Below, one piece after another: positions 24,864 to 31,847 of a stretch of 40,709 nt of DNA. Source of the DNA: an uncultured Pseudoflavonifractor sp. (GTDB taxonomy: Bacteria > Bacillota > Clostridia > Oscillospirales > Oscillospiraceae); NCBI GenBank assembly GCA_947383685.1, contig CANDEE010000006.1, positions 1 to 40,709 on the forward strand, in the 5' to 3' direction. Position numbers and translations under genes: made by a program. Every line of letters begins with the position of its first letter. Position 1 is the stretch's first letter. The notes under the pieces are model-generated. The model made no database searches. It was given only the letters and a program-made list of their open reading frames with translations, and was not told where the DNA came from.

Positions 24864-24893
24864 GTAGGGGCCGATGAGGACATCGGCCCCTAC
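24864..24893. repeat. Perfect 13-bp hairpin between binding-protein and permease genes
   Basis: GTAGGGGCCGATG (24864-24876), AGGA, CATCGGCCCCTAC (24881-24893). It lacks a T-run, so it is unlikely to be a full terminator. It could protect the binding-protein mRNA 3' end and raise its level over the permease. The TAGGGGC...GCCCCTA form also resembles dispersed intergenic repeats. Confidence 0.6.
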
Positions 24894-24913
24894 GGGATTA
24901 TGCGGGAAAAGGC

Positions 24914-25711
24914 TTACTTCTGCTCGATGAGCTTATCACCGATGCCGTAAGTATCCGCGATCTGCTGCATGGTCCCGTCCTCGTAAGACGTCTTAAAGAA
25001 GTCGTTGAGGGCGGCAGCCAGGTCGCTCTCCTTCCGGAAGCCTACGCCATACTCCTCGCTGTTGAGCTCCACGGTGTAGGTGAGATCGGCGTAGCTGGTT
25101 CCCTCTCCCACGGTGGCGGCTGCCATCAAATAGTCGATGACGGCGGCGTCGGCAGTACCGGAGGAGACCTCCAGCAGAGCGGTAGCCTGATCCAGTACCG
25201 GGGTGAAGCTGGCTCCCAGGGCCTCCACCTGCTCCTTGCCGGCGGAGCCGTCCTCCACGGCGAAGTTCAGGCTCTTTACGCTGTCCACACTCTGGTAGTC
25301 CGCAGCCTTGGCGGCGGGGACGATGACCACCTGGGCGTTGTTGAAGTAGGGGTTGGAGCACTCCATAGCGGCCTTCACGTCGTCGGTGAGGGTCATGCCG
25401 TTCCACACCACGTCGATGGTCTTGCCCTCCAGCTCGGAAATTTTGTTGTCCCAGTTAATGACCTGGAACTCCGCCTTCACCCCCAGGCTCTCGGCAAAGG
25501 CCTTGGCCAGGTCGGCGTCAAAGCCGATCCACTCGCCGCTCTGGTCCGTGTAATCCATGGGCTCAAACTCGGTAATGCCCACAATAAGGGTGCCCTTGTC
25601 CTGAACATAGGCCTTGTCGCTGTTGTCGGTCTGGGTGGGCTGCTTGCCGCCGCAGGCGGCGAGGGAAAGGGCCATGACCAGAGCCAGGGCCAGAGAAATC
25701 TTCTTTTTCAT
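24914..25711 (-). CDS. Amino acid ABC transporter substrate-binding lipoprotein
   Basis: The 265-residue protein has a lipoprotein signal (KKKISLALALVMALSLAAC, Cys20) and a type-3 solute-binding fold: GTLIVGITEFEPMDYTDQSGEWIGFDADLAKAFAESLGVKAEFQVINWDNKISELEGKTIDVVWNGMTLTDD. This pattern is typical of polar amino acid receptors. It would sit on the outer face of the membrane and hand its ligand to the permease. The ATG at 25711 follows AGGAGG. First gene of the operon; a weak promoter (TATACT at 25771-25776, poor -35) lies upstream. The ligand is not predictable. Confidence 0.93.
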   Translation of the reverse strand: MKKKISLALALVMALSLAACGGKQPTQTDNSDKAYVQDKGTLIVGITEFEPMDYTDQSGEWIGFDADLAKAFAESLGVKAEFQVINWDNKISELEGKTIDVVWNGMTLTDDVKAAMECSNPYFNNAQVVIVPAAKAADYQSVDSVKSLNFAVEDGSAGKEQVEALGASFTPVLDQATALLEVSSGTADAAVIDYLMAAATVGEGTSYADLTYTVELNSEEYGVGFRKESDLAAALNDFFKTSYEDGTMQQIADTYGIGDKLIEQK

Positions 25712-25822
25712 AGTATGTATCCTCCTGTGATCGCAAATCCTTTTTCCGGCAGTCTTTGCCGCCGTGCTTTAGTATAGTAACACGCTAATGCAAAAATGTA
25801 AAGGAAAATTTTCTTTTTTCAT

Positions 25823-25861
25823 CAAAAAACCACCCGCCGGGGACCTTCCCGGCGGGTGGTT
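25823..25861 (-). terminator. Terminator of the BASS transporter gene
   Basis: ACCACCCGCCGGG (25829-25841) pairs with CCCGGCGGGTGGT (25848-25860), followed on the minus strand by six T. Confidence 0.88.
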
Positions 25862-25879
25862 CAGAGCGGCTGTCAGGTC

Positions 25880-26830
25880 TTACTTGCTGTTCTTTCCGTC
25901 CAGCTTGAGAAAAATATTGGCCAGGATCGCGCCGGAGATGTTATGCCACACACTGAACACAGCGCCGGGAATGGTAGCCAGGGGATACTGGGCGAAGTGG
26001 GCTCCCGCCAGGGAGGTGGCAAGGCCGGAGTTCTGCATTCCAACCTCAATGGAGATGGCCCGGCACTTGGTGGTGTCCAGCTTCAGGACCTTGCCCACGC
26101 CGTAGCCCACCGCATAGCCCAGCAGGTTGTGGAGGATGACCACCGCCACAATAAGCAGGCCGCAGGTCATAATCTTGGCGGCGTTGGCGGCCACCACCGC
26201 GCCTACGATGGCCACGATAGCGGTGGTGGAGATAAGGGGCAGGATGTCCACAATGGCCTCCGCCACCTTGGGCAGGAACCGGTTGATAAGGAAGCCCAGC
26301 ACAATGGGCACGATGACCACCTTTACGATGGACATGAACATATTCATTACGTTCACATCCACGCTCTGTCCGGCGTAAAGAAGGGTGAGCATAGGGGTGA
26401 GGAAGGGGGCCAGGATGGTGGACACGCTGGTCATCCCTACGGACAGGGCCACGTCGCCCTTGGACATATAGGTCATTACATTGGAGGAGGTACCGCCGGG
26501 ACAGGTGCCCACCAGAATGACGCCTACCGCCAGCTCCGTGGGCAGGCTGAACACCTTACACAGCAGAAAGGCCAGCAGGGGCATAATGGTAAACTGGGCA
26601 ATGCAGCCGATGATAACGTCCTTGGGGCGGCTGAACACCACCTTGAAGTCGGCGGGCTTCAGGGTAAGGCCCATGCCGAACATGACGATGCCCAAAAGGG
26701 TATTGACATAGCTGGTTTTCAGTACAGCGCTCACCGGAGCCGGCGCCAGCAGGGCCACAGCCGCCATTCCCAGAACGATAATGGCCATCCACTGGCTGAC
26801 AAACTTTGTGATTTTACGCAATACGTTCAT
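25880..26830 (-). CDS. Bile acid:sodium symporter (BASS) family protein
   Basis: The 316-residue protein has nine to ten membrane helices and the family's crossover and sodium-site motifs: GIVMFGMGLTLKPADFKVV, VGTCPGGTSSNVMTYMSKGDVALSV, and near the end ISIEVGMQNSGLATSLA. Related proteins carry bile acids, pyruvate, pantoate or other organic anions with sodium; most bacterial members are not tested, so bile acid transport is not claimed. The ATG at 26830 follows GGAGAG. It has its own promoter and terminator. Confidence 0.9.
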   Translation of the reverse strand: MNVLRKITKFVSQWMAIIVLGMAAVALLAPAPVSAVLKTSYVNTLLGIVMFGMGLTLKPADFKVVFSRPKDVIIGCIAQFTIMPLLAFLLCKVFSLPTELAVGVILVGTCPGGTSSNVMTYMSKGDVALSVGMTSVSTILAPFLTPMLTLLYAGQSVDVNVMNMFMSIVKVVIVPIVLGFLINRFLPKVAEAIVDILPLISTTAIVAIVGAVVAANAAKIMTCGLLIVAVVILHNLLGYAVGYGVGKVLKLDTTKCRAISIEVGMQNSGLATSLAGAHFAQYPLATIPGAVFSVWHNISGAILANIFLKLDGKNSK

Positions 26831-26872
26831 ATGATTCTCTCCGTTCTCTCTGATTTTCCCCGCACACCGGGA

Positions 26873-26907
26873 CAAACGGCGGCTTTATTCTGTTAAAGCG
26901 CCGTTTG
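26873..26907. repeat. Long inverted repeat at the BASS transcription start
   Basis: CAAACGGC plus GCTTTA (one base bulged) pair with TAAAGC plus GCCGTTTG around a 6-base loop. It begins at the predicted first transcribed base, so it is either an operator or a 5' hairpin on the mRNA. Confidence 0.55.
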
Positions 26908-26913
26908 CCCCTT

Positions 26914-26942
26914 ACCATATCACTTTTTTCTCCATTATGCAA
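26914..26942 (-). promoter_or_regulatory. Promoter of the BASS transporter gene
   Basis: Minus strand TTGCAT (26937-26942), 17 bases, TATGGT (26914-26919). The predicted start near 26907 is the edge of a 14-bp hairpin or operator (26873-26907). Confidence 0.6.
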
Positions 26943-27035
26943 GAAAAATTTAACAGCGTCCCCTTTTTCCGCCGGGTATACTCCGCTCAAAACTCCACAT
27001 CTTAAAGGCAGATTTTCAAAAATGGAGGAAATGCC

Positions 27036-28172
27036 ATGAAACGGTTTTTTGCGGCCCTGCTGGCCGCCAGTCTTTGTATTCTGCCCGCCCGGGCCGCCGT
27101 TGCCGGAGGCCCGGAAACCAATGCGGGGGCCGTCCTTCTCATGGAAAAAGAGACAGGAGAGGTCCTTTATGAGCATCATTCCCATGACCGTATGGAGCCG
27201 GCCAGCGTCACCAAGGTCATGACCCTGCTGCTGGTAATGGAGGCCATTGACGGAGGCCTTCTCTCCAAGGAGGACACCGTGCAGGTCTCTGCCCGGGCCG
27301 CCTCTATGGGTGGAAGCCAGGTGTATTTGAAGGAGGGCGAGACCATGTCGGTCCACGACCTTCTGAAGGCCGTGGCCGTAGCCTCGGGCAACGACGCCAG
27401 CGTGGCCCTTGCCGAGCACCTGGCCGGCAGCGAGAGCGCCTTTGTAGAGCGGATGAACCAGCGGGCCCATGAGCTGGGCATGGCGGACACCACCTTTCTC
27501 AACTGCACGGGCCTCCCCGCCCCCGGACACCTGACCTCAGCCCATGACATCGCCGTTATGAGCCGGGAGCTGATTTTGAACCACCCCTCCATCCGGGAGT
27601 ACACCACCATCTGGATGGATTCCCTCCGGGACGGGGCCTTTCAGCTGGCCAACACCAACAAGCTGGTGCGCTTTTATGACGGCTGCACCGGGCTGAAGAC
27701 CGGCTTTACCGACGCGGCGGGCTACTGTATGTCCGCCACCGCCGAGCGGGACGGCATGGAGCTGATCGCCGTGGTGATGAAGTCCGCCACCCGGGACCTC
27801 CGGAACGAGACCGCCAAATCCATGCTGGATTTTGGCTTTGCCAATTACACCGTGCTGGACGTAAAGCCCGCCCAGGCCCTGCCTCCGGTAAAGGTCCTGC
27901 TGGGCGAACAGGAGTACGTGCAGCCTGTGCTTTCCCAGGGGAGCCGGGTCCTGCTGGAAAAGACCCAGGTCAACGCCGTGGAAACCTCCATGAACCTCTG
28001 CTCCGACGTGGAGGCCCCGGTATCGGAAGGCCAGAAGCTGGGAGAAATGACCGTGACCATCGGCGGGCAGGTGCGCCAGACCATCGACATCGTATCCGCC
28101 CAGCAGGTAGACCGGCTGACTACCTTCGGGATTTTCAAGGACCTGCTGCGGGAATTCTTTATGAGCCGGTAA
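27036..28172 (+). CDS. D-alanyl-D-alanine carboxypeptidase (S11, DacA/DacF type)
   Basis: Removes the terminal D-Ala from peptidoglycan stem peptides outside the membrane. The 378-residue protein has a signal peptide (about residues 1-22) and the three penicillin-binding motifs: SVTK (catalytic Ser, in MEPASVTKVMTL), SGN (VASGNDASVALAEH) and KTG (GLKTGFTDAAGYCM). A C-terminal PBP5-type beta domain follows from about residue 275. The end LLREFFMSR is charged and amphipathic, suiting weak membrane attachment. The ATG at 27036 has GGAGG 7 bases before it. Vegetative or sporulation use cannot be decided. Confidence 0.94.
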   Translation: MKRFFAALLAASLCILPARAAVAGGPETNAGAVLLMEKETGEVLYEHHSHDRMEPASVTKVMTLLLVMEAIDGGLLSKEDTVQVSARAASMGGSQVYLKEGETMSVHDLLKAVAVASGNDASVALAEHLAGSESAFVERMNQRAHELGMADTTFLNCTGLPAPGHLTSAHDIAVMSRELILNHPSIREYTTIWMDSLRDGAFQLANTNKLVRFYDGCTGLKTGFTDAAGYCMSATAERDGMELIAVVMKSATRDLRNETAKSMLDFGFANYTVLDVKPAQALPPVKVLLGEQEYVQPVLSQGSRVLLEKTQVNAVETSMNLCSDVEAPVSEGQKLGEMTVTIGGQVRQTIDIVSAQQVDRLTTFGIFKDLLREFFMSR

Positions 28173-28175
28173 AAA

Positions 28176-28215
28176 AGGAGGTCCCGGAAGCCCTTTGCTT
28201 CCGGGACCCTCTTTT
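28176..28215. terminator. Terminator between convergent genes
   Basis: GGTCCCGGAAGC (28180-28191) pairs with GCTTCCGGGACC (28197-28208), with A-run on the left and T-run on the right. Confidence 0.85.
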
Positions 28216-28651
28216 ATTGCGCCCGTATGCCCTCCAAAGCGGCCTGAAACGGCGGTGAGACCACAATTTGGCGAATATCCTTTCCCCTTTCCCGGGTCTC
28301 CGTCAAAAAGGACAGCTCCTCTCCCTCCCCCAAATCAAAGCGGGCCTCATAGTATTGGGCCTGCCGGTTTTTGTAGAGGAGAAAATGGCCTGACAGGCCG
28401 TTCATTTGAATGGGTGTAATTGGCGTCAGGGAAATGAACCCACATTCTGGGGAAAGCCAGTTCTCCAACTCCGCTTTCGAGCCCCAACAGTCCTCGTAAA
28501 AATTCCAGGAGCAAAGATAGTCCTTTTCCGGCGGCCAGGCACAAAAACCGTGCTCCACGTTAATATCCGGATCGTCCTCAAAATAAAAACCGTCGGGGAG
28601 CAGGAAGGAGACTTTTTTGCCGTAAAATCGGCCATTTTTGTATAGTAACAT
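28214..28651 (-). CDS. Hypothetical protein, 145 aa
   Basis: No family was recognised. The protein is soluble, rich in aromatic residues (Tyr, Phe, Trp) and acidic, with several predicted beta strands: LLYKNGRFYGKKVSFLLPDG, FYFEDDPD, GHFLLYKNRQAQYYEARFDLG. No signal peptide or membrane segment is seen. The ATG at 28651 has GGGGAGG upstream and a TATAAT about 12 bases before that, without a clear -35. It is divergent from the small HTH gene at 28762, only 110 bases apart, in an AT-richer stretch. Confidence 0.7.
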   Translation of the reverse strand: MLLYKNGRFYGKKVSFLLPDGFYFEDDPDINVEHGFCAWPPEKDYLCSWNFYEDCWGSKAELENWLSPECGFISLTPITPIQMNGLSGHFLLYKNRQAQYYEARFDLGEGEELSFLTETRERGKDIRQIVVSPPFQAALEGIRAQ

Positions 28652-28724
28652 AAAATCCTCCCCATTATACAATATTTTATATGCAAAAACGGGGGATATG
28701 GCCCCTTAATAAGTTGGATTATAA

Positions 28725-28754
28725 CCCCCATACTAATTCTTGTCAATATGGGGG
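28725..28754 (+). promoter_or_regulatory. Inverted repeat covering the ribosome site of the HTH gene
   Basis: CCCCCATA (28725-28732) and TATGGGGG (28747-28754) are perfect inverted repeats 14 bases apart. The right arm is the ribosome site of the gene at 28762, so it could be an autoregulatory operator or an RNA fold that hides the site. Confidence 0.5.
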
Positions 28755-28761
28755 TGCGTTT

Positions 28762-28968
28762 ATGATTGTATTTGACAAATTGTGGGTCATTATGAAACAA
28801 AAAGGTATTTCCACATATTGGTTAAGGGAACGGGCCGGCATTGACAACAAGACGGTTCGACGGCTCCGGGCCAACATGAATATGGAGACGAAAACGCTGG
28901 ATAAGCTGTGCGCAGCGTTGGATTGTAAGCTGGAAGATATTGCAGAATACAAAAAAGACCCTTCATAA
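28762..28968 (+). CDS. Small Cro/CI-type helix-turn-helix regulator
   Basis: The 68-residue protein fits the short Xre-like group: FDKLWVIMKQKGISTYWLRERAGIDNKTVRRLRANMNMETKTLDKLCAALDCKLEDIAEY. The helix-turn-helix covers about residues 17-37 (ISTYWLRERAGIDNKTVRRL), and the C-terminal CKLEDIAEY is the usual helix-5 ending. It should bind DNA as a dimer; targets may include its own leader and the divergent hypothetical gene. The ATG at 28762 has GGGGG upstream; the open frame extends left to 28681 without support. The gene is AT-richer than its neighbours. Confidence 0.85.
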   Translation: MIVFDKLWVIMKQKGISTYWLRERAGIDNKTVRRLRANMNMETKTLDKLCAALDCKLEDIAEYKKDPS

Positions 28969-29008
28969 AAAGCATCCCGGACGCAAATTGCTTCCGGGAT
29001 GCTTTTTT
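28966..29008. terminator. Bidirectional terminator between HTH and exchanger genes
   Basis: AAAAAGCATCCCGG (28967-28980) pairs with CCGGGATGCTTTTT (28994-29007); it serves both convergent genes. Confidence 0.88.
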
Positions 29009-29966
29009 ACAGGAAAAACTGGAACACGCAGAACCCGGCGTAGACTGCCAGCAGGCCCACCCCCTGCCAGCGGCTCAGCTTGCCCCGGACCAGGGCCGGA
29101 ATGGTCAGGAAGCCCATGACCAGCACCATCAGGGGCAGGTCCACCACCAAAGAGGCGTTATAGCCCCCAATGGTCTTGCCCGCCGGGATGGAAAAGGGTG
29201 CCAACGCCGCCGAAACGCCGCTGACCAGCACCAGATTAAACAGGTTGGCCCCCACGATATTGCCCAGGGACAGGGCCCCGTGGCCCTTCACCAGGGACGT
29301 GACGGCAGTGACCAACTCGGGAAGGCTTGTCCCCAGGGCCACAAAGGTGAGGGCAATGACCGATTCGGGGACCCCCAGGGCCTGGGCGATCAGGGTGCCG
29401 TTCTCCACCAGCAGGTCGGCCCCAAAGGCAATGAGGACCGCCCCCACCACCAGCAGGAGAAGGTCTTTCCAAAGAGGCTGGGCGGAGGCTTCCCCTTTCT
29501 CAAAGATTTTTGGCGCCCGGAGGCCCTGGCGGACCAGGACCACCATATAGAGGACAAAAATACCCAGCAGCTCCAGTCCCACCAGCCGGGTAAACTCCCC
29601 GGAGGAGTATGCCACATAGAGATAGACCGCCGCCGCTACAAAGAAGAAGGCCACCGGGGTAAGGAAGCTCTGCCGGTTCACCTTGCTGGGCTTCACTGCC
29701 ACGGTAATGGCGGCTATGAGGGCAGTATTGCAGATGATGGAACCCACAGCGTTGCCGTAAGCCATCTCTCCGTGGCCTCCCAGGGCGGAGGTGGCGGAGA
29801 CCATCACCTCCGGCAAGGTGGTGCCGATGGACACCACCGTGGCGCCGATGAGCAGCTCGGGGACTCCAAAGCGGTGGGCAATGCTGGTGGCCCCGTCCAC
29901 AAACCAGTCTCCCCCCTTAATGAGCAGCGCCAGCCCCAACGCGAACAGCAGTACAGGTACAAGCAT
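29007..29966 (-). CDS. CaCA-family calcium/sodium (cation) antiporter, under a Mn riboswitch
   Basis: The 319-residue protein has ten or so helices and the two alpha-repeats of the Ca2+:cation antiporter family: GATVVSIGTTLPEVMVSATSAL (residues about 45-65) and ALTFVALGTSLPELVTAVTSL (about 205-225), each with the G-[ST]-x-PE core that binds the ion. It is YrbG-like. The ATG at 29966 has GGAGGA upstream. Upstream lie a promoter, a yybP-ykoY riboswitch aptamer and a terminator, so expression should rise with Mn2+. That makes manganese export a good hypothesis, although the family is usually annotated Ca2+/Na+. Confidence 0.9.
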   Translation of the reverse strand: MLVPVLLFALGLALLIKGGDWFVDGATSIAHRFGVPELLIGATVVSIGTTLPEVMVSATSALGGHGEMAYGNAVGSIICNTALIAAITVAVKPSKVNRQSFLTPVAFFFVAAAVYLYVAYSSGEFTRLVGLELLGIFVLYMVVLVRQGLRAPKIFEKGEASAQPLWKDLLLLVVGAVLIAFGADLLVENGTLIAQALGVPESVIALTFVALGTSLPELVTAVTSLVKGHGALSLGNIVGANLFNLVLVSGVSAALAPFSIPAGKTIGGYNASLVVDLPLMVLVMGFLTIPALVRGKLSRWQGVGLLAVYAGFCVFQFFL

Positions 29967-29984
29967 TTTCTTTTCCTCCACAAA

Positions 29985-30020
29985 CAAAAAACCCAGGCTT
30001 GACCCAAAGGCCGGCCTGAG
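29985..30020 (-). terminator. Riboswitch expression-platform terminator
   Basis: On the minus strand CTCAGGC (30014-30020) pairs with GCCTGGG (29992-29998), with one U-G pair, followed by a T-run (29985-29991), about 20 bases before the exchanger start. Confidence 0.65.
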
Positions 30021-30066
30021 CGTTATCATTCCAGAAAGGAAGCCCATGTATGGCCTTTCGGTCCTA

Positions 30067-30160
30067 CATGAGTCTCGCGATTCAAAGCAAGCCAGGCCCC
30101 TCCACGGAGCCGGGATTGTTGACTTGCTACGGGCAAACGCCCGCTCGCTACTCCCTCATT
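30067..30160 (-). ncRNA. yybP-ykoY manganese riboswitch aptamer
   Basis: The RNA starts ATGAGGGAGTAGCG, matching the conserved L1 segment GGGGAGUAGCG, and ends TCGCGAGACTCAT, matching the conserved GC-AGAC-L3 segment; ATGAG pairs with CTCAT to close it. Between are a CGGGC/GCCCG hairpin and a longer arm closed by GCAAG/CTTGC. In this class Mn2+ docks L1 to L3. The promoter is upstream and a terminator downstream, as in on-type switches. The rest of the gap (30021-30066) holds a CATGTA/TACATG hairpin. Confidence 0.85.
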
Positions 30161-30170
30161 AACGGAGAAA

Positions 30171-30199
30171 AATATACCATGCCCAAAGGGGCTTGTCAA
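30171..30199 (-). promoter_or_regulatory. Promoter of the riboswitch-exchanger transcript
   Basis: Minus strand TTGACA (30194-30199), 17 bases, TATATT (30171-30176). Confidence 0.75.
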
Positions 30200-30222
30200 G
30201 GCCGTTTTACCCCGTATGGAGC

Positions 30223-30262
30223 AAAAAAACCTCCGGCGGGCTTTTTGCCGTCCGCCGGAGGT
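30223..30262 (-). terminator. Terminator of the yab/divIC block
   Basis: ACCTCCGGCGG (30229-30239) pairs with CCGCCGGAGGT (30252-30262), followed on the minus strand by seven T. Confidence 0.88.
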
Positions 30263-30269
30263 CTGCTTC

Positions 30270-30686
30270 TCACTTTCTGCCGCCCCTGCGGCTGCCCTTC
30301 TTTTCGTTCATATGAAGCTCGGAGAGCTTGCTGTCAGAGGAAGCCATAAACTGCTTGAGCTTATCCTCAAAGGTGACAGGCTCCGGCTGACGCTTGGGTC
30401 CGGTGAAGCCCACCGGACGGGGCGGACGGCTCCCCTCGGGACGGGGAGGCGGTTCCTGGGCCTTTTTAATGGAAAGGTTGATGCGGCCGCTGTCATCAAT
30501 TCCGATGACCTTGACCTTGACCTCCTGGCCCTCCTGCAAATGATCCTTTACGTCATTGACATAGGTGTACGCGATCTCCGAGATATGTACCAACCCGGAC
30601 TTGCCTTCCGGCAGCGAGACAAAGGCCCCAAACTTGGTGATACCGGTGACCTTTCCCTCCAGAATAGAACCTACCCCAAACTCCAT
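30270..30686 (-). CDS. yabR: S1 RNA-binding domain protein (YabR-like)
   Basis: The 138-residue protein has one S1 domain in residues 1-75: VGSILEGKVTGITKFGAFVSLPEGKSGLVHISEIAYTYVNDVKDHLQEGQEVKVKVIGIDDSGRINLSIKKA. A Pro/Arg-rich linker and a basic tail (KKGSRRGGRK) follow. Position after divIC is the same as yabR in Bacillus. S1 domains bind single-stranded RNA; the role here is unknown, with polynucleotide-binding or ribosome association usual for the group. The only in-frame ATG near the domain is 30686; GGGAGG lies about 15 bases before it, farther than usual, so initiation may be weak or use another site. Confidence 0.85.
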   Translation of the reverse strand: MEFGVGSILEGKVTGITKFGAFVSLPEGKSGLVHISEIAYTYVNDVKDHLQEGQEVKVKVIGIDDSGRINLSIKKAQEPPPRPEGSRPPRPVGFTGPKRQPEPVTFEDKLKQFMASSDSKLSELHMNEKKGSRRGGRK

Positions 30687-30748
30687 ACGAAACGAATTGT
30701 CCTCCCCTGCATTTTTTTCCTCTCTCAGCCCCACACACAAAGGGGCTG

Positions 30749-31024
30749 TCAATCGGTGAAAATAATGACCTTCTCCCCCGGAGCGGTAAGTCCCAGCTCA
30801 CCTCTGGCGATGGCGGCCTGCCGGTCGGGGTCGCTGCTGTGGTCGATGGCGTCCCGCAGATCGGCGTTGAGCTGGCTCTGCTGGGCCACCTTCCTCTGAA
30901 GGTCCGCCTGCTCCTTCTGGGCCTCGCTGATCTGGCCCTGGAGCCCCAGGAGGCTGACGGCGGAAGCGACGAGCAGAATGAGAATGACCAGCTTGGTGAG
31001 AAACCCCGCCTTTTTGATCTGCAC
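30749..31024 (-). CDS. divIC: DivIC/FtsB-type septum formation initiator
   Basis: The 91-residue protein has a short cytoplasmic start, one membrane helix (LTKLVILILLVASAVSLLGL) and a coiled coil (EAQKEQADLQRKVAQQSQLNADL), then the usual ending IARGELGLTAPGEKVIIF. It would act in the division complex with FtsL-type partners. It starts with GTG at 31024, with AAGGAGG about 12 bases before. It lies between yabQ and the S1 gene, the order known from other spore-formers. The yabQ frame runs through most of this gene in another frame, an odd overlap of 226 bases. Confidence 0.9.
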   Translation of the reverse strand: MQIKKAGFLTKLVILILLVASAVSLLGLQGQISEAQKEQADLQRKVAQQSQLNADLRDAIDHSSDPDRQAAIARGELGLTAPGEKVIIFTD

Positions 31025-31502
31025 GTCCGCTCCCCTCCTTCGCCCGGGCCATCCTGCCCATTTCTCCTATGGTATAGCTTATTCTATACCATTTCAAGCG
31101 ATAATGGAAGAATTTTTTTGCGTTTTTCCAAAAAATTTTTCCCACCCGCCGGAGCCACCGGACCGGACACAGGAAAAGGGCCCACAAAAAGCCCGCCAAA
31201 TCAGCAATCCAGCCCCCGATCAAAAGGGCCAGCCAGCTCAAAAACAGGAAATAGAGGACCCCGCCCAGGACCACTCCCGTCATCAGGTAAACCCGGACTA
31301 CCCCATCCCCTGCCGTGACAGAGTAGACAAAAAGAGCCGCTGCCGCCAGAGGCCAGTAAATCAGGTCCAGCACAAGCCCCAGGCCCTTCCAGCCCAGCCG
31401 CCCCCGGAGCAGGCGAAACAGGTCGTAGACAAGGCCCAGCCCCCCACCCAGGGCGGCAGCCCCCAGAAAACTGAGGGCCTGCCCAGTCACCGAAACCTCC
31501 AT
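30798..31502 (-). CDS. yabQ: Sporulation protein YabQ, with long out-of-frame overlap into divIC
   Basis: YabQ is a membrane protein needed for spore cortex formation. Residues 1-140 show the family pattern: GQALSFLGAAALGGGLGLVYDLFRLLRG, then four helices (LDLIYWPLAAAALFVYS, VYLMTGVVLGGVLYFLFLSWLALLIG). The frame does not stop at divIC but continues about 75 residues inside it; that tail (Arg/Gly/Pro-rich) looks like the translation of another gene's shadow. Either this strain has a long C-terminal extension or a stop was lost. The ATG at 31502 follows the yabP stop by 3 bases. A sigma-E-like promoter lies before yabP. Confidence 0.75.
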   Translation of the reverse strand: MEVSVTGQALSFLGAAALGGGLGLVYDLFRLLRGRLGWKGLGLVLDLIYWPLAAAALFVYSVTAGDGVVRVYLMTGVVLGGVLYFLFLSWLALLIGGWIADLAGFLWALFLCPVRWLRRVGKIFWKNAKKFFHYRLKWYRISYTIGEMGRMARAKEGSGRADQKGGVSHQAGHSHSARRFRRQPPGAPGPDQRGPEGAGGPSEEGGPAEPAQRRSAGRHRPQQRPRPAGRHRQR

Positions 31503-31505
31503 GGC

Positions 31506-31787
31506 TTACCCCAGCAGCCGGGACAGGAAACCGCCTTTCCCCCGGCGGGGCTCCTCGTAGCTCAGGGATTCCACCATTCCCTCCACCTTCAGGTCTCCTC
31601 CGTCCAGACTCAGCTTTTCGATGTGAAGGTCCTCCCCCCGAACGATAAGCACCCCCTGGGCCGTGTCCATAACGATGGTGTTTTCGTCAAAGCTCTCCAC
31701 CTCCTCCACCCCGGAGACCGTCAGACGCTCCCGGTCCTCCAGAATGAGATGGTGGCCCCCCGCGGGCCGTATTTCCTCATAGGGCAT
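31506..31787 (-). CDS. yabP: Sporulation protein YabP
   Basis: The 93-residue YabP/YqfC-family protein has the beta-rich pattern HHLILEDRERLTVSGVEEVESFDENTIVMDTAQGVLIVRGEDLHIEKLSLDGGDLKVEGMVESLSY, which covers nearly all of it. In Bacillus it is made in the mother cell and is needed for the spore cortex. ATG at 31787 with AAGGCGGGG upstream. It leads the yabP-yabQ-divIC-S1 block. Confidence 0.93.
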   Translation of the reverse strand: MPYEEIRPAGGHHLILEDRERLTVSGVEEVESFDENTIVMDTAQGVLIVRGEDLHIEKLSLDGGDLKVEGMVESLSYEEPRRGKGGFLSRLLG

Positions 31788-31817
31788 GGTATCCCCGCCT
31801 TTCTACATTGATACCAC

Positions 31818-31847
31818 ACTATATGGGACAAAGCCCCCGCTTATGCC
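31818..31847 (-). promoter_or_regulatory. Candidate sigma-E (mother-cell) promoter of yabP-yabQ
   Basis: Minus strand GGCATAAG (31840-31847), 14 bases, CATATAGT (31818-31825), compared with the Bacillus sigma-E pattern GxCATAxT-N13-15-CATAxAxT. It overlaps the bioY stop codon. Confidence 0.5.
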
